From: an uncultured Lachnospiraceae bacterium | GTDB lineage: Bacteria > Bacillota > Clostridia > Lachnospirales > Lachnospiraceae | Length of the DNA: 14,726 bases | Assembly (NCBI GenBank): GCA_934434905.1 | Contig: CAKSAI010000049.1 | Coordinates: 1-14,726, forward strand | Direction: 5' to 3' | In this document: in pieces, positions 1-8,282 of the stretch | Layout of the letters: each line of letters starts with the position of its first letter | Position numbering within the stretch: position 1 is the stretch's first letter | Notes under the pieces: model-generated | What the model was told of the DNA's origin: nothing | Seen by the model: the letters and a program-made list of their open reading frames with translations, nothing else | Database searches by the model: none | Made by a program: the position numbers and the translations under genes

Positions 1-1
1 T

Positions 2-1615
2 CCTACTGGGGGAGGTCAGTCGAAAGTTGACGGGGAGAAAATGCAGCTGTATATAGGCAATTTCAACCAGGGCTTCGGTGAGGAGTGGCTCAAGAATGCC
101 GCGGCAAGGTTCAGCGAGCTGAAGAAGGATAAGAAGTATTCTGACGAGACTACCGGAGTGCAGATTATCATTGATGACGCCACCATTGGTGAGGAACTGA
201 TCGGAAGCATGGCTACCCGTCGGTATGAGATTCTGTTTAATGAGAGTATCGATTACTATTCCTGGGTGCAGCGTGGGCTTGTCCGCGACATGACAGATAT
301 CGTGGAAGGAGACCTGGGCGAATATGGAGAGGTGGGTAAGACGATTTTAAGTAAGATGTATCCGTCGGCACAGGAGAATTATAAATATACGGATGGCAAG
401 TATTATGCAATTCCGTTTTATGAGACGACAATGGGTATCATTTATGATATGGACGTATTTGAAGCGAACAATTTGTATATGGACAAGAATGGTCAGTTTA
501 CCTTGTCCTCTAATACGGATCCCAATGCTTCCGCAGGACCGGACGGAGACGCCTCTACTACCGTAGATAATGGGCTTCCCGCTACATTCAGCGAATTTTA
601 TGCAATGTGTGATGCCATGAAGATACGCGGCGTTCAGCCCTTTACCTGGACCGGAAAGACGCCGCTTTATCTGACAAGATTCTTGCAGTCTATGGCTGCT
701 TATCTGGATGGTTTTGAAGAGAGCAGAGCCTATTATGATTTGTCTGGCAATGCCGATAATCTGGTGGAGCGCTTTGACGGAGATCAACCGGTCTATATGT
801 CAGATACGCAGATCAATGGTGACAATGCATATCTGATGTATCAGACGGCGGGAAAGTATTATGCCTTATCTTTCCTGGAAAGTATTCTGAATAATGGATA
901 TCATAATGAATCCAAACTAAATTCCAACGCCTATGGACATCGGGAAGCACAGGATGATTTTGTGACTAACAATACCACAATGGCCAGCAATTCTTTGAAG
1001 AAGGATGTGGCTATGCTGATCGATGGAACCTGGTTTATGAATGAAGCATTGGGTACTTTTGAAGATTTGTCCAAGCAGGATTATTTCGCGGGGACAGCAG
1101 AGCGGAAATTCGGCTTGATGCCGCTGCCGCACCCGGATGGATGGGAGAATGCAAAATATCTGTATCTTGACACCAATCGGGCGGCCTGTATGGTATCGGC
1201 ACGGACGGATGACAGTAAGATGGAACTGGTGAAGGAGTTCATCCAGTTCCTGCATACGGATGAAGAGTTGATCGCATTTACTGAGACTACCAGCACATTG
1301 CGGGCATACGAGTATCTTTCCGGCTATAATCCGGAGGAAGGAAAAGCGACGCCGTATTGTAAGCAGCTGATCGCACTGAAGCAGTATATCGGAGACCAGG
1401 TGGTATATCCAATGTCTTCCAATGAGAAGGCTTCCAACAATATCAGCAAGTTGTATGGAAATGGGCCGCTGTGCTTTAGTTCAAAGGTTGGGGATACGGT
1501 TTATGACACTCCGCTCACGGCGCTTTCAGGAAGCAGTAAAGTCAGTGCGAAGGATTATTTCTTAGGGCTGGGAACCTTTCACTCCAGAGAGTGGTGGAAT
1601 GAGAATATCAAATAG
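2..1615 (+). CDS. Carbohydrate ABC transporter substrate-binding protein (family 1), 5'-partial
   Basis: Extracellular solute-binding protein that would capture a sugar or oligosaccharide and deliver it to the two permeases encoded next. The frame is open to the first base of the window, so the true start and an expected lipoprotein signal peptide lie upstream. The Gly-rich GGGQSK stretch just before the first visible Met looks like the linker that follows a lipid-modified Cys. Numbering from the Met at 41, family-typical segments are: a beta-strand start (MQLYIGNF); the hinge-type segment AIPFYETTMGIIYD at 123-136; AMLIDGTW at 324-331; and FGLMPLP at 357-363. At more than 537 residues it is larger than most MalE-type proteins (about 400-450), as is common for binding proteins of complex glycans. 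Fifteen bases separate it from the first permease gene. The family call is firm; the substrate is unknown. Confidence 0.93.
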   Translation, partial: PTGGGQSKVDGEKMQLYIGNFNQGFGEEWLKNAAARFSELKKDKKYSDETTGVQIIIDDATIGEELIGSMATRRYEILFNESIDYYSWVQRGLVRDMTDIVEGDLGEYGEVGKTILSKMYPSAQENYKYTDGKYYAIPFYETTMGIIYDMDVFEANNLYMDKNGQFTLSSNTDPNASAGPDGDASTTVDNGLPATFSEFYAMCDAMKIRGVQPFTWTGKTPLYLTRFLQSMAAYLDGFEESRAYYDLSGNADNLVERFDGDQPVYMSDTQINGDNAYLMYQTAGKYYALSFLESILNNGYHNESKLNSNAYGHREAQDDFVTNNTTMASNSLKKDVAMLIDGTWFMNEALGTFEDLSKQDYFAGTAERKFGLMPLPHPDGWENAKYLYLDTNRAACMVSARTDDSKMELVKEFIQFLHTDEELIAFTETTSTLRAYEYLSGYNPEEGKATPYCKQLIALKQYIGDQVVYPMSSNEKASNNISKLYGNGPLCFSSKVGDTVYDTPLTALSGSSKVSAKDYFLGLGTFHSREWWNENIK

Positions 1616-1630
1616 TCAGGGGAAGATTGT

Positions 1631-2548
1631 ATGCGGCTAAAAAGTAATCTGAAAAAGAATTGGCGCGATTATGTGTTTTATTTCTTAATTGTTGCAATTC
1701 CGGTGATTCAGTTCTGCATCATGTATGTAGCAGTGAACGTCAATTCTGTTTTGATGTCATTTCAGGAATACGATAAGACGAACAATGTATTTGTCTGGAA
1801 CGGCCTGGAGAATTATAAACGGTTCTTTCGTGAGATGGTTACGGATTCGGCCTGGAGAACGATGTTGAAGAATTCCACAATCTCGTTTCTTGTGTCACAG
1901 TTTATTACGAAAACATTGGCGGTATTGTTCGCTTACTATATGTTTAAAAAGCATTTTGGCTCTAAGATATTCCGGATTGTTTTGTTTATTCCGTCTATCA
2001 TATCCAGCATTATTACGGTGTCTGTGTTTACGCAGTTTGTGGATGGAGCGATGCCGGCGTTTGTGGAGCGGCTGGTGGGGCATGCCGTGATGGGAGGTCT
2101 GGCCAATGATAAGACAACCTTCTTCTACATACTGTTTTACAATGTCTGGATTGCCTTTGGACCATCGCTGCTGATCTATTCCAGTACCATGAGCGACATC
2201 TCGCCGTCTGTCATTGAGGCGGCGCAGATGGACGGGGTATCACCCTGGCAGGAATTTATCCACATAGTGTTTCCGGGTATCTGGCCGACCTATGTGGTAT
2301 TTACCGTGGCTACCATAGCAGTATATTTCAGCAATTCTCTGAATCTGTATGCCTTCTATGGAAGCTGGGCGGACAACAAGCTGTATACCTTCGGCTACTA
2401 TCTGTTCCGGAATGTGGAGATTAATAAGTCCTCCATGGAAGTGTATCCCTACATGAGCGCCATCGGTGTATGCTTTACAGTGGTGCTTGTTCCGGTGGTG
2501 CTTCTGATACGGAAATTGATGCTGAAGCTTGGACCTGGACAGGATTGA
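1631..2548 (+). CDS. Carbohydrate ABC transporter permease, first subunit (MsmF/UgpA type)
   Basis: Integral membrane subunit of a CUT1-type sugar importer, 305 aa, the usual length for this family. Six hydrophobic segments are visible, at roughly residues 15-38, 78-100, 112-137, 160-185, 215-240 and 272-298. The cytoplasmic EAA loop that docks the ATPase is present as EAAQMDGV at residues 196-203, followed by the typical F-x-x-I-x-x-P. The ATG at 1631 is preceded by an AGGGGA ribosome binding site at 1618-1623. The gene follows the binding-protein gene by 15 bases and its stop codon sits directly before the start of the second permease, so the three genes form an importer unit. The function class is secure; the sugar is not deducible from the sequence. 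Confidence 0.95.
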   Translation: MRLKSNLKKNWRDYVFYFLIVAIPVIQFCIMYVAVNVNSVLMSFQEYDKTNNVFVWNGLENYKRFFREMVTDSAWRTMLKNSTISFLVSQFITKTLAVLFAYYMFKKHFGSKIFRIVLFIPSIISSIITVSVFTQFVDGAMPAFVERLVGHAVMGGLANDKTTFFYILFYNVWIAFGPSLLIYSSTMSDISPSVIEAAQMDGVSPWQEFIHIVFPGIWPTYVVFTVATIAVYFSNSLNLYAFYGSWADNKLYTFGYYLFRNVEINKSSMEVYPYMSAIGVCFTVVLVPVVLLIRKLMLKLGPGQD

Positions 2549-2554
2549 GAGGTG
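2548..2554 (+). promoter_or_regulatory. Ribosome binding site deciding the start of the second permease
   Basis: AGAGGTG overlaps the last base of the first permease stop codon and precedes the ATG-ATG pair at 2557 and 2560. Its position argues against the upstream in-frame ATG at 2470 and for tight coupling of the two permease genes. Confidence 0.6.
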
Positions 2555-2559
2555 ACATG

Positions 2560-3462
2560 ATGAAAAAGATGAAAAGCAGGCATACCAGCAGGGCGAAGGT
2601 AAGTCCCTTTAATGTGACCTTATTTATTGGGCTGTTGCTGCTGGCATTATCCCTGGTAGTGCCGTTTTTATGGGGCGCTATGACGTCACTGAAGACGCGT
2701 CTGGATTATAATGCAGAGCCATTGGCGCTTCCGGCCGTCCTAAACTGGCAGAACTACAAGGATGCATTTTCGGAATTTAAGGTTACCGTGGAGTACGGCT
2801 TAGGTACGCGTACCTATAACATGCTGGGGATGGCCATCAATTCGGTCATCTATTCCCTGGGAGGTGCATTGGTGCAGGCTTTTGCCTGTGCGCTGGTTGC
2901 TTATGCGGTGGCTCATTTCCCCAAGTATAAGTGCTCAAAGCTCCTATATGGGATTGTGATTGTCTTCATGGTTCTTCCCATTGTGGGATCGCTGCCCAGC
3001 GAGCTGCGTATTCTGAAGTCATTGGGAATGTATAATACCATGCTGGGGCTGATGTTTATGAAGGCAAACTTTCTGGGGACATATTTCCTGGTCTTTCACG
3101 CATTCTTCACAGCAATACCGGGCGCTTATTTTGAGGCAGCTAAGCTGGACGGAGCAGGTAATTTTTCTATTTTAAGGCGCATTGTGCTGCCTATGTCCAA
3201 AAGTATGCTTTTTACGGTGACACTGCTGAACTTTCTGGGCAACTGGAATGATTACAATGTTTCACTGGTATATGCGCCATCGTATCCGACACTGGCTTAT
3301 GGATTGTATAAATTTAATCTGTCGAATAATCCGATTATCAATTCGGTTCCTCATAAGATGGCCGGTGCAATGATGCTGTTCATACCGATTCTTATTATAT
3401 TTTGCATATTTGCGGATAAGTTGATCAACAGCAATCTTACTATGGGAGGTGTAAAGGAGTAA
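2560..3462 (+). CDS. Carbohydrate ABC transporter permease, second subunit (MsmG/UgpE type)
   Basis: Second membrane subunit of the CUT1-type importer, about 300 aa. The EAA loop reads EAAKLDGAG from residue 192, followed by L-R-R-I-V-L-P, characteristic of the second permease in such pairs. Hydrophobic segments begin with a strong one at about residues 17-38. An in-frame ATG at 2470 would lie deep inside the first permease gene and add about 30 non-family residues, so it was rejected. Two adjacent ATGs at 2557 and 2560 are candidates. The AGAGGTG at 2548-2554 is better spaced for 2560, but 2557 cannot be excluded. The stop overlaps the start of the next gene by one base (TAATG), indicating translational coupling with the Ig-like protein. 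Confidence 0.94.
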   Translation: MKKMKSRHTSRAKVSPFNVTLFIGLLLLALSLVVPFLWGAMTSLKTRLDYNAEPLALPAVLNWQNYKDAFSEFKVTVEYGLGTRTYNMLGMAINSVIYSLGGALVQAFACALVAYAVAHFPKYKCSKLLYGIVIVFMVLPIVGSLPSELRILKSLGMYNTMLGLMFMKANFLGTYFLVFHAFFTAIPGAYFEAAKLDGAGNFSILRRIVLPMSKSMLFTVTLLNFLGNWNDYNVSLVYAPSYPTLAYGLYKFNLSNNPIINSVPHKMAGAMMLFIPILIIFCIFADKLINSNLTMGGVKE

Positions 3463-6269
3463 TGGGAAAGTTTTGTAATGGAAAGAGACGGATCAGTCTG
3501 ATGATATGCTGTGTAGTGTTCGCTGCTTCCATATGCTTCAGCGCTGCGTACCATGCGCTGGCTCAAGGCGGTCTTCCAGAGAGAACGACGTCGCTTGACA
3601 CCTGGTCTGTGAACTCGGATGAGAGCCGCGTTTGGTATGGAGAGCGAACCAAAGCCTACAGTATAGGACATATGCAGCAGCCCTTTGACAAAGACAATCT
3701 GATGATGGAGAATGTGACGATCAACGGACTGCACGTGTCTCTGGCTCCACAGGATGTTTTTACCTATAACAAGGTCATCGATCTGAATGCGTTGGATGAA
3801 AATACGCCTGTATTTAATTTTGGAGTTATGCCGGATGACGGACAGCGGGATGCGCAGTTTATTTACTTTCAGCTTACGGATGCCTATGATCCGACCATCA
3901 CCATGTCTATTCGGATTTCCAGCGGACTGACAAATCCGGAATCTTTGGTGTGGGCAAATTCCTGGACAATCTATTCTTATCTGATGGCGAAGACAGGAAA
4001 GCAGATTTATGCGGGATATGGGAACGGGACCGTAGAGTTGGGGGTCAATAATCATATTTATGGCAGTATCGCAAAGTTCGGATTGTACGGCAATCGAAGC
4101 GGCAACAAAATGGGAACGGAGTATCTTGCTGTCTACTATGACAGTGAGGAAAAACAACTGTATGAACAGTCGATCAATGGTCGGGTTCTCATTTGTGATT
4201 TTGATGACTCCGCTTTTTTCAGCACGCCTTTTTCAGGATTTACCACAGGAGAAGTGATTCTCTCCATGTATGCAACGAACTATTATACGCCTTCTTTTAA
4301 TGTTTACTTTAATGAGATTGCAGGTGAAACGGAGTTTGGAGAAACCTTTAATGACTATGCGGGACTCCGTATTTGTATGGAACTGCCGGAGGAGAAATAT
4401 AATGGACTGGTAGGTTATGCGTACCCAATCTACCCAGTCAGGGTTCTGGACGCCTATGGTAAAGAAACGGAGCTTGTCACAGAAGTAATCTTTGGCGACG
4501 GCAGTAGCAGCGCCTACAATGTCCCGGTGAAGGATGGGACATTCACGCCGGAGCATGAGGGCTTGTACACGATTCGTTATACTGCCTCCAATGAATTGGG
4601 AGTGACTGCTACAGAGACAGTAGAGGTTCTGGTAAGGGCGGCGGATTACAACAATGTGGAGTTGGGCGTACTTACCGATGAGAAACGGTATGTGGGAGAG
4701 CGGATCAAGCTTCGGCAGCCGGAAGTGAAGGGCGGAATAGGTCAGACAGAAGTAAGCGTATCTGTAACCCTTGATGAAGAAGAGATAGAGGTGAAGGATG
4801 GTACCTTTCGTCCGGTGAAGGCCGGAGATTATCAGATCTCCTATACGGCACATGATTACTTTGGACGGAGCACCAAGTGCAGTTATATTGTGAAAGCCAC
4901 GGTGTCTGACGTGCCGGTTATTGATGAAGATACCCTTGTGCTTCCACGGTATTTCATCAAGGGGGAATCCTATACACTGCCATCAGTCTATGCGTATGAC
5001 TATGCGGATAAAGGCGCCAAGAAGGATTGCAGGCTGTCTGTTTTGGGAGGTTCTCTGAGCGAAAAGCTTTTTATACCGGACGCTGATGCAGTAGAGATTA
5101 CATATATTGTAGAGAAGAATGGAAAAAAGAGCGAAGTAAAAGCGGAGGTTCCGGTGATAGATGTGTCTGGCGCTGAGGCGGGGAGTATTGATATTGCAAA
5201 ATATTTTGTAAATGAGAATCTTCAGACGGTGAGCACAGAAGAGACTATAACCTTTGAACGTGTGGAAAACCAGAAGGAGGCAAGTCTTTCTTTTCTTAAC
5301 AAGTTTGTGGCAGGAGGGTTTTATTGCACGCTTCAGTTTCCAGCCAATACGGAAGTGGGGATGCAGGCAGCGCTGGTGCTTTCCGACAGTGTCAACGGAA
5401 AAAAGTTGGAGCTTGTTTTTACCAGAGAAGAGAATGGCGTGAGCTTGTCTTACCAGGGAAAAGAAGAATATCTCTATGATATTTCAGAGAGGATTATGCT
5501 TGCCTATAACAAGTTTTATAATCGGATTGAGACTATGGATACAATCGGCTTCGAGTTGGAGGATTTTGTTGGATTTGAGTCCGGATATTTGTATTTTGAT
5601 ATGGTTTTCCGGGCGGCAGATAAGCACTCGGCTGTCATGATTTATAACCTGTCCGGACAAAGTATTAATAATATTGGATATGACAATATTAAACCGGATG
5701 TGGCCTCAGCAGAGAATTACTCCTTTCATACACAGTTGGATGATACGATTATGATTTACCCGGCTAACGCCGCAGACGCGCTTAATCCGAATACGGTGGC
5801 GACAGTAACGGTCATGAGGCCATCAGGGAAGGCTGCCTCTGCCGCGGATGGAACCATCCTGGAAAATGTGTCTGCGGATAAGACTTATGAAGTAAAGGCG
5901 GATGAATATGGATACTATATCATAATTTACAATGCCGTGTCAGGCGGGCAGAATAACCGTGCAAATTATAGTATTTTGGTGGAGGATACGCAGGCACCGA
6001 AGATTGAAGTGAAGGGAAGCGTGCCAAAGGAACTGGAGAAAGGGAAGGAGCTTGTTATACCAGAGGCGAAGCTGTCAGACAATGTGGATTCTTCAGAGAC
6101 AGTTGTATGTCTGTGTATGGTAGAGAAAGTATCCACGCACAGAATCGATGTATACAGTCCGGGAGAACGTGTGATATTTGACACTGCGGGAATCTACAGG
6201 CTGACTTATGTGGCTACAGATTCTGCGGGAAACACAACGATGCAGGAATACAGCATTTTCGTGCCGTGA
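3462..6269 (+). CDS. Secreted multidomain protein with bacterial Ig-like and jelly-roll-like domains
   Basis: A 935-residue exported protein with no recognised catalytic motif. Residues 1-34 form a Sec signal peptide: basic GKRR, a hydrophobic core and ALA-Q at the likely cleavage site. No lipobox Cys, LPXTG motif or C-terminal membrane segment is seen, so it is probably released or held non-covalently. Residues about 40-300 look like a beta-rich jelly-roll domain. Residues about 306-393, 397-484 and 487-567 look like three Ig-like domains, each with the family pattern of a Gly near the F strand followed by Y-x-I-x-Y-T-A. About 572-735 is a second beta-rich domain. About 745-842 and 843-935 are further Ig-like domains, the last with GIYRLTYVATDSAGN. 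The start overlaps the permease stop by one base. Its role as a glycan-binding or scaffold protein is inferred from context and domain type. Confidence 0.82.
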   Translation: MGKFCNGKRRISLMICCVVFAASICFSAAYHALAQGGLPERTTSLDTWSVNSDESRVWYGERTKAYSIGHMQQPFDKDNLMMENVTINGLHVSLAPQDVFTYNKVIDLNALDENTPVFNFGVMPDDGQRDAQFIYFQLTDAYDPTITMSIRISSGLTNPESLVWANSWTIYSYLMAKTGKQIYAGYGNGTVELGVNNHIYGSIAKFGLYGNRSGNKMGTEYLAVYYDSEEKQLYEQSINGRVLICDFDDSAFFSTPFSGFTTGEVILSMYATNYYTPSFNVYFNEIAGETEFGETFNDYAGLRICMELPEEKYNGLVGYAYPIYPVRVLDAYGKETELVTEVIFGDGSSSAYNVPVKDGTFTPEHEGLYTIRYTASNELGVTATETVEVLVRAADYNNVELGVLTDEKRYVGERIKLRQPEVKGGIGQTEVSVSVTLDEEEIEVKDGTFRPVKAGDYQISYTAHDYFGRSTKCSYIVKATVSDVPVIDEDTLVLPRYFIKGESYTLPSVYAYDYADKGAKKDCRLSVLGGSLSEKLFIPDADAVEITYIVEKNGKKSEVKAEVPVIDVSGAEAGSIDIAKYFVNENLQTVSTEETITFERVENQKEASLSFLNKFVAGGFYCTLQFPANTEVGMQAALVLSDSVNGKKLELVFTREENGVSLSYQGKEEYLYDISERIMLAYNKFYNRIETMDTIGFELEDFVGFESGYLYFDMVFRAADKHSAVMIYNLSGQSINNIGYDNIKPDVASAENYSFHTQLDDTIMIYPANAADALNPNTVATVTVMRPSGKAASAADGTILENVSADKTYEVKADEYGYYIIIYNAVSGGQNNRANYSILVEDTQAPKIEVKGSVPKELEKGKELVIPEAKLSDNVDSSETVVCLCMVEKVSTHRIDVYSPGERVIFDTAGIYRLTYVATDSAGNTTMQEYSIFVP

Positions 6270-6281
6270 CAGGAGGTATCA

Positions 6282-8282
6282 ATGAAGAATAGGAATAAGA
6301 GAACGTATACCGCTTGCCTTGCAATGGTCTTGTGTGTGGCCGTGTGTGTAACTGGCTGTGAACATAAGTCTGCACAGGACAGCGAAAAAGGAATCGATCC
6401 TATGGATCGAATTGAACTGGGGACCGAGAACCCGAATCTGATTCCGGATGAGCAGGAATATACGGAGTATGTTTTTTCTGATAAAGGAATGACAGATTAT
6501 ATGATAGTTTTACCGGAAAATTATGGTGAGAATATTGCTTTGGCAGTCAAGGAACTGCAGGATCGTTTCCGGGAAGCCACTGGCGGAGAGTTGAGCAGTG
6601 TAAGTGAGACAATGCTTACTGATGCGGGGAGTGGGAAGTATCTGTTTCTGGGGGATACAAGGTTTCTGCTTTCGGATATCGACAAGACGGAAGACACCCT
6701 GGGCTGTAGCGGTTACGCTATCCAGACAGTAGACGACGATGTCTTTATTGCAGGAGCCACAGAGACAGGAACGCTCAACGGCGTCTACGAGTTTTTAAAA
6801 CGCACCTTTAACTACCGTTTTTATGCCCCGGAAGTATGGCAGATTAATAATTATGAGGATGAGACCGTCTATCTTCCGATATTGTCAGTGAGCGTGCGCC
6901 CGGATGTTGATATGCCCTCTCTTAGAATAGAGTCAGTGGAAAATGCGCTTACCACAAGAAGAAGGTATCGTCTGTATACCATGACAGAGCTTTTAATGCC
7001 TGTGAACGGAGCGTCTTATCATGTGGCTACCGCAATTCTGCCGCCGGAGGGAGAAAGAAAATGGCTGGAGAGCCATCCGGAGTGGTATGCAACGATTGGG
7101 CAGGAATGCGGGAAAGATCAGGTTATCCGGGATAAATACGGCGATGTTGCGCAGCTGTGCTATAACGCCCATGGAGATGCTCAGTCTTATGAATTGATGC
7201 TGGAGGAGCAGTTCAGGGTAATGATATCTTCCATTCGAGCGGCTGATGCAGATCCAAAACAACTGCATTATCTGTGGTACACGCAGATGGACAACCGGGA
7301 GTGGTGCGGCTGTGATGCATGTAAAAAAGACAGGGAAATGTATGGTTCCCCAGCGGGATCTTATATCAAGATGGCAAACCGTCTTGCGAAAATGCTGGAA
7401 GAATGGATTGAAGAAGAGGGGATTGGAAGGAGGGTCAATCTTGTAATCTATGCCTATTTGATCACGTTCGCTGCCCCCACGTATGTGGATGACGATATTA
7501 TGCTGGCAGACAATATAGCGCTGTATTATGCGCCGATCGAGGCTACCTTTGTCTATGACCTGGAGGACGATCTGAACAAATATTACTATGATAATATGGT
7601 GAACTGGTCAAAGGTTATGGGCGATGGCGGATTACTGTTCTGGGCTTACAATGCAGTTTATTGTAATGATTATCTGGTTCCTTATTATGGCTTTGACGCG
7701 TATCAGCCGAATATTGAAATATTAAAAAGATTTAATGTGAAGCTTTTGTATTCACAGAATGATTTTGAGAATCTGGTAGTGCCTGACTGGGGATTTTTAA
7801 TGAATTTTCTTCAGGCCGAACTGATGTGGGACAGCAGTCAGGATGTGGAGCGGCTGATTGACGATTATTTTACCGTATATTTCAGAGAAGCCGCCACACC
7901 GATGCGGAAGTATTTTACCAATTACTGTAACTGGTATAATTATGCAGCGAAAAAGAATGATTTTACGGGCGCAGGTACTACGGCAGGTAAGAATACGATG
8001 AATGCAGATTTCTTTCCGTTCGCACAGCTTCAGAGCTGGCTGGGCTGCATTGACGACGCGTATAAGGCTGTTGAGAAATACCGGGAGAGCGATGAAGACC
8101 TGTATGAGAAGCTGAGGGACAGAATATGCCTGGAATCTATTACGCCGCGCTATTTGCTGCTGGAGATTCACAAGGGAAGTTATGACGTGCAGGAGTATGC
8201 CGGGATGGAAACGGATTGGGAGAACGATGTAGCCCGTCTTGGGATTACCTCGCGAGGGGAAGGAGGCCAAAGATGGTACTGA
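6282..8282 (+). CDS. DUF4838 lipoprotein, putative surface glycosidase (GH163-related)
   Basis: A 666-residue lipoprotein. The lipobox is V-T-G-C with the modified Cys at residue 26. Residues about 70-190 match the GH20/GH67-type N-terminal alpha/beta domain: a helix AVKELQDRF, then the strand KYLFLGD and GYAIQTVDDDVFIAGAT, then GTLNGVYEFLKR. Residues about 205-500 carry DUF4838 hallmarks: HPEWYA near 265, and MDNREWCGCDAC ending at C347, with Cys at 342, 344 and 347. The C-terminal part is helical. As I recall, DUF4838 includes the GH163 endo-beta-N-acetylglucosaminidases that cut complex N-glycans, but many members are uncharacterised and catalytic activity here is inference. An AGGAGGT site at 6271-6277 precedes the ATG. 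The gene overlaps the next by 10 bases. Placement beside a sugar importer supports a role in surface glycan cleavage. Confidence 0.85.
   Translation: MKNRNKRTYTACLAMVLCVAVCVTGCEHKSAQDSEKGIDPMDRIELGTENPNLIPDEQEYTEYVFSDKGMTDYMIVLPENYGENIALAVKELQDRFREATGGELSSVSETMLTDAGSGKYLFLGDTRFLLSDIDKTEDTLGCSGYAIQTVDDDVFIAGATETGTLNGVYEFLKRTFNYRFYAPEVWQINNYEDETVYLPILSVSVRPDVDMPSLRIESVENALTTRRRYRLYTMTELLMPVNGASYHVATAILPPEGERKWLESHPEWYATIGQECGKDQVIRDKYGDVAQLCYNAHGDAQSYELMLEEQFRVMISSIRAADADPKQLHYLWYTQMDNREWCGCDACKKDREMYGSPAGSYIKMANRLAKMLEEWIEEEGIGRRVNLVIYAYLITFAAPTYVDDDIMLADNIALYYAPIEATFVYDLEDDLNKYYYDNMVNWSKVMGDGGLLFWAYNAVYCNDYLVPYYGFDAYQPNIEILKRFNVKLLYSQNDFENLVVPDWGFLMNFLQAELMWDSSQDVERLIDDYFTVYFREAATPMRKYFTNYCNWYNYAAKKNDFTGAGTTAGKNTMNADFFPFAQLQSWLGCIDDAYKAVEKYRESDEDLYEKLRDRICLESITPRYLLLEIHKGSYDVQEYAGMETDWENDVARLGITSRGEGGQRWY
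8261..8266 (+). promoter_or_regulatory. Ribosome binding site deciding the start of the Big_2/GLUG lipoprotein
   Basis: A perfect AGGAGG lies six bases before the ATG at 8273, inside the last codons of the DUF4838 gene. It favours 8273 over the upstream in-frame ATG at 8216, which would add 19 residues, including two Arg-rich stretches, before the signal peptide and has no comparable site. Confidence 0.75.

Noticed and set aside
41..43. ATG at 41 as the true start of the solute-binding protein, with GGGGAG at 32-37 as its ribosome binding site
   Set aside because: The frame is open upstream to the window edge, the product from 41 would lack any export signal, and the preceding Gly-rich residues look like a lipoprotein linker.
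3351..4157. Antisense open frame of 268 codons opposite the permease end and the Ig-like protein start
   Set aside because: No recognisable domain or ribosome binding site, and both plus-strand genes here are well supported.
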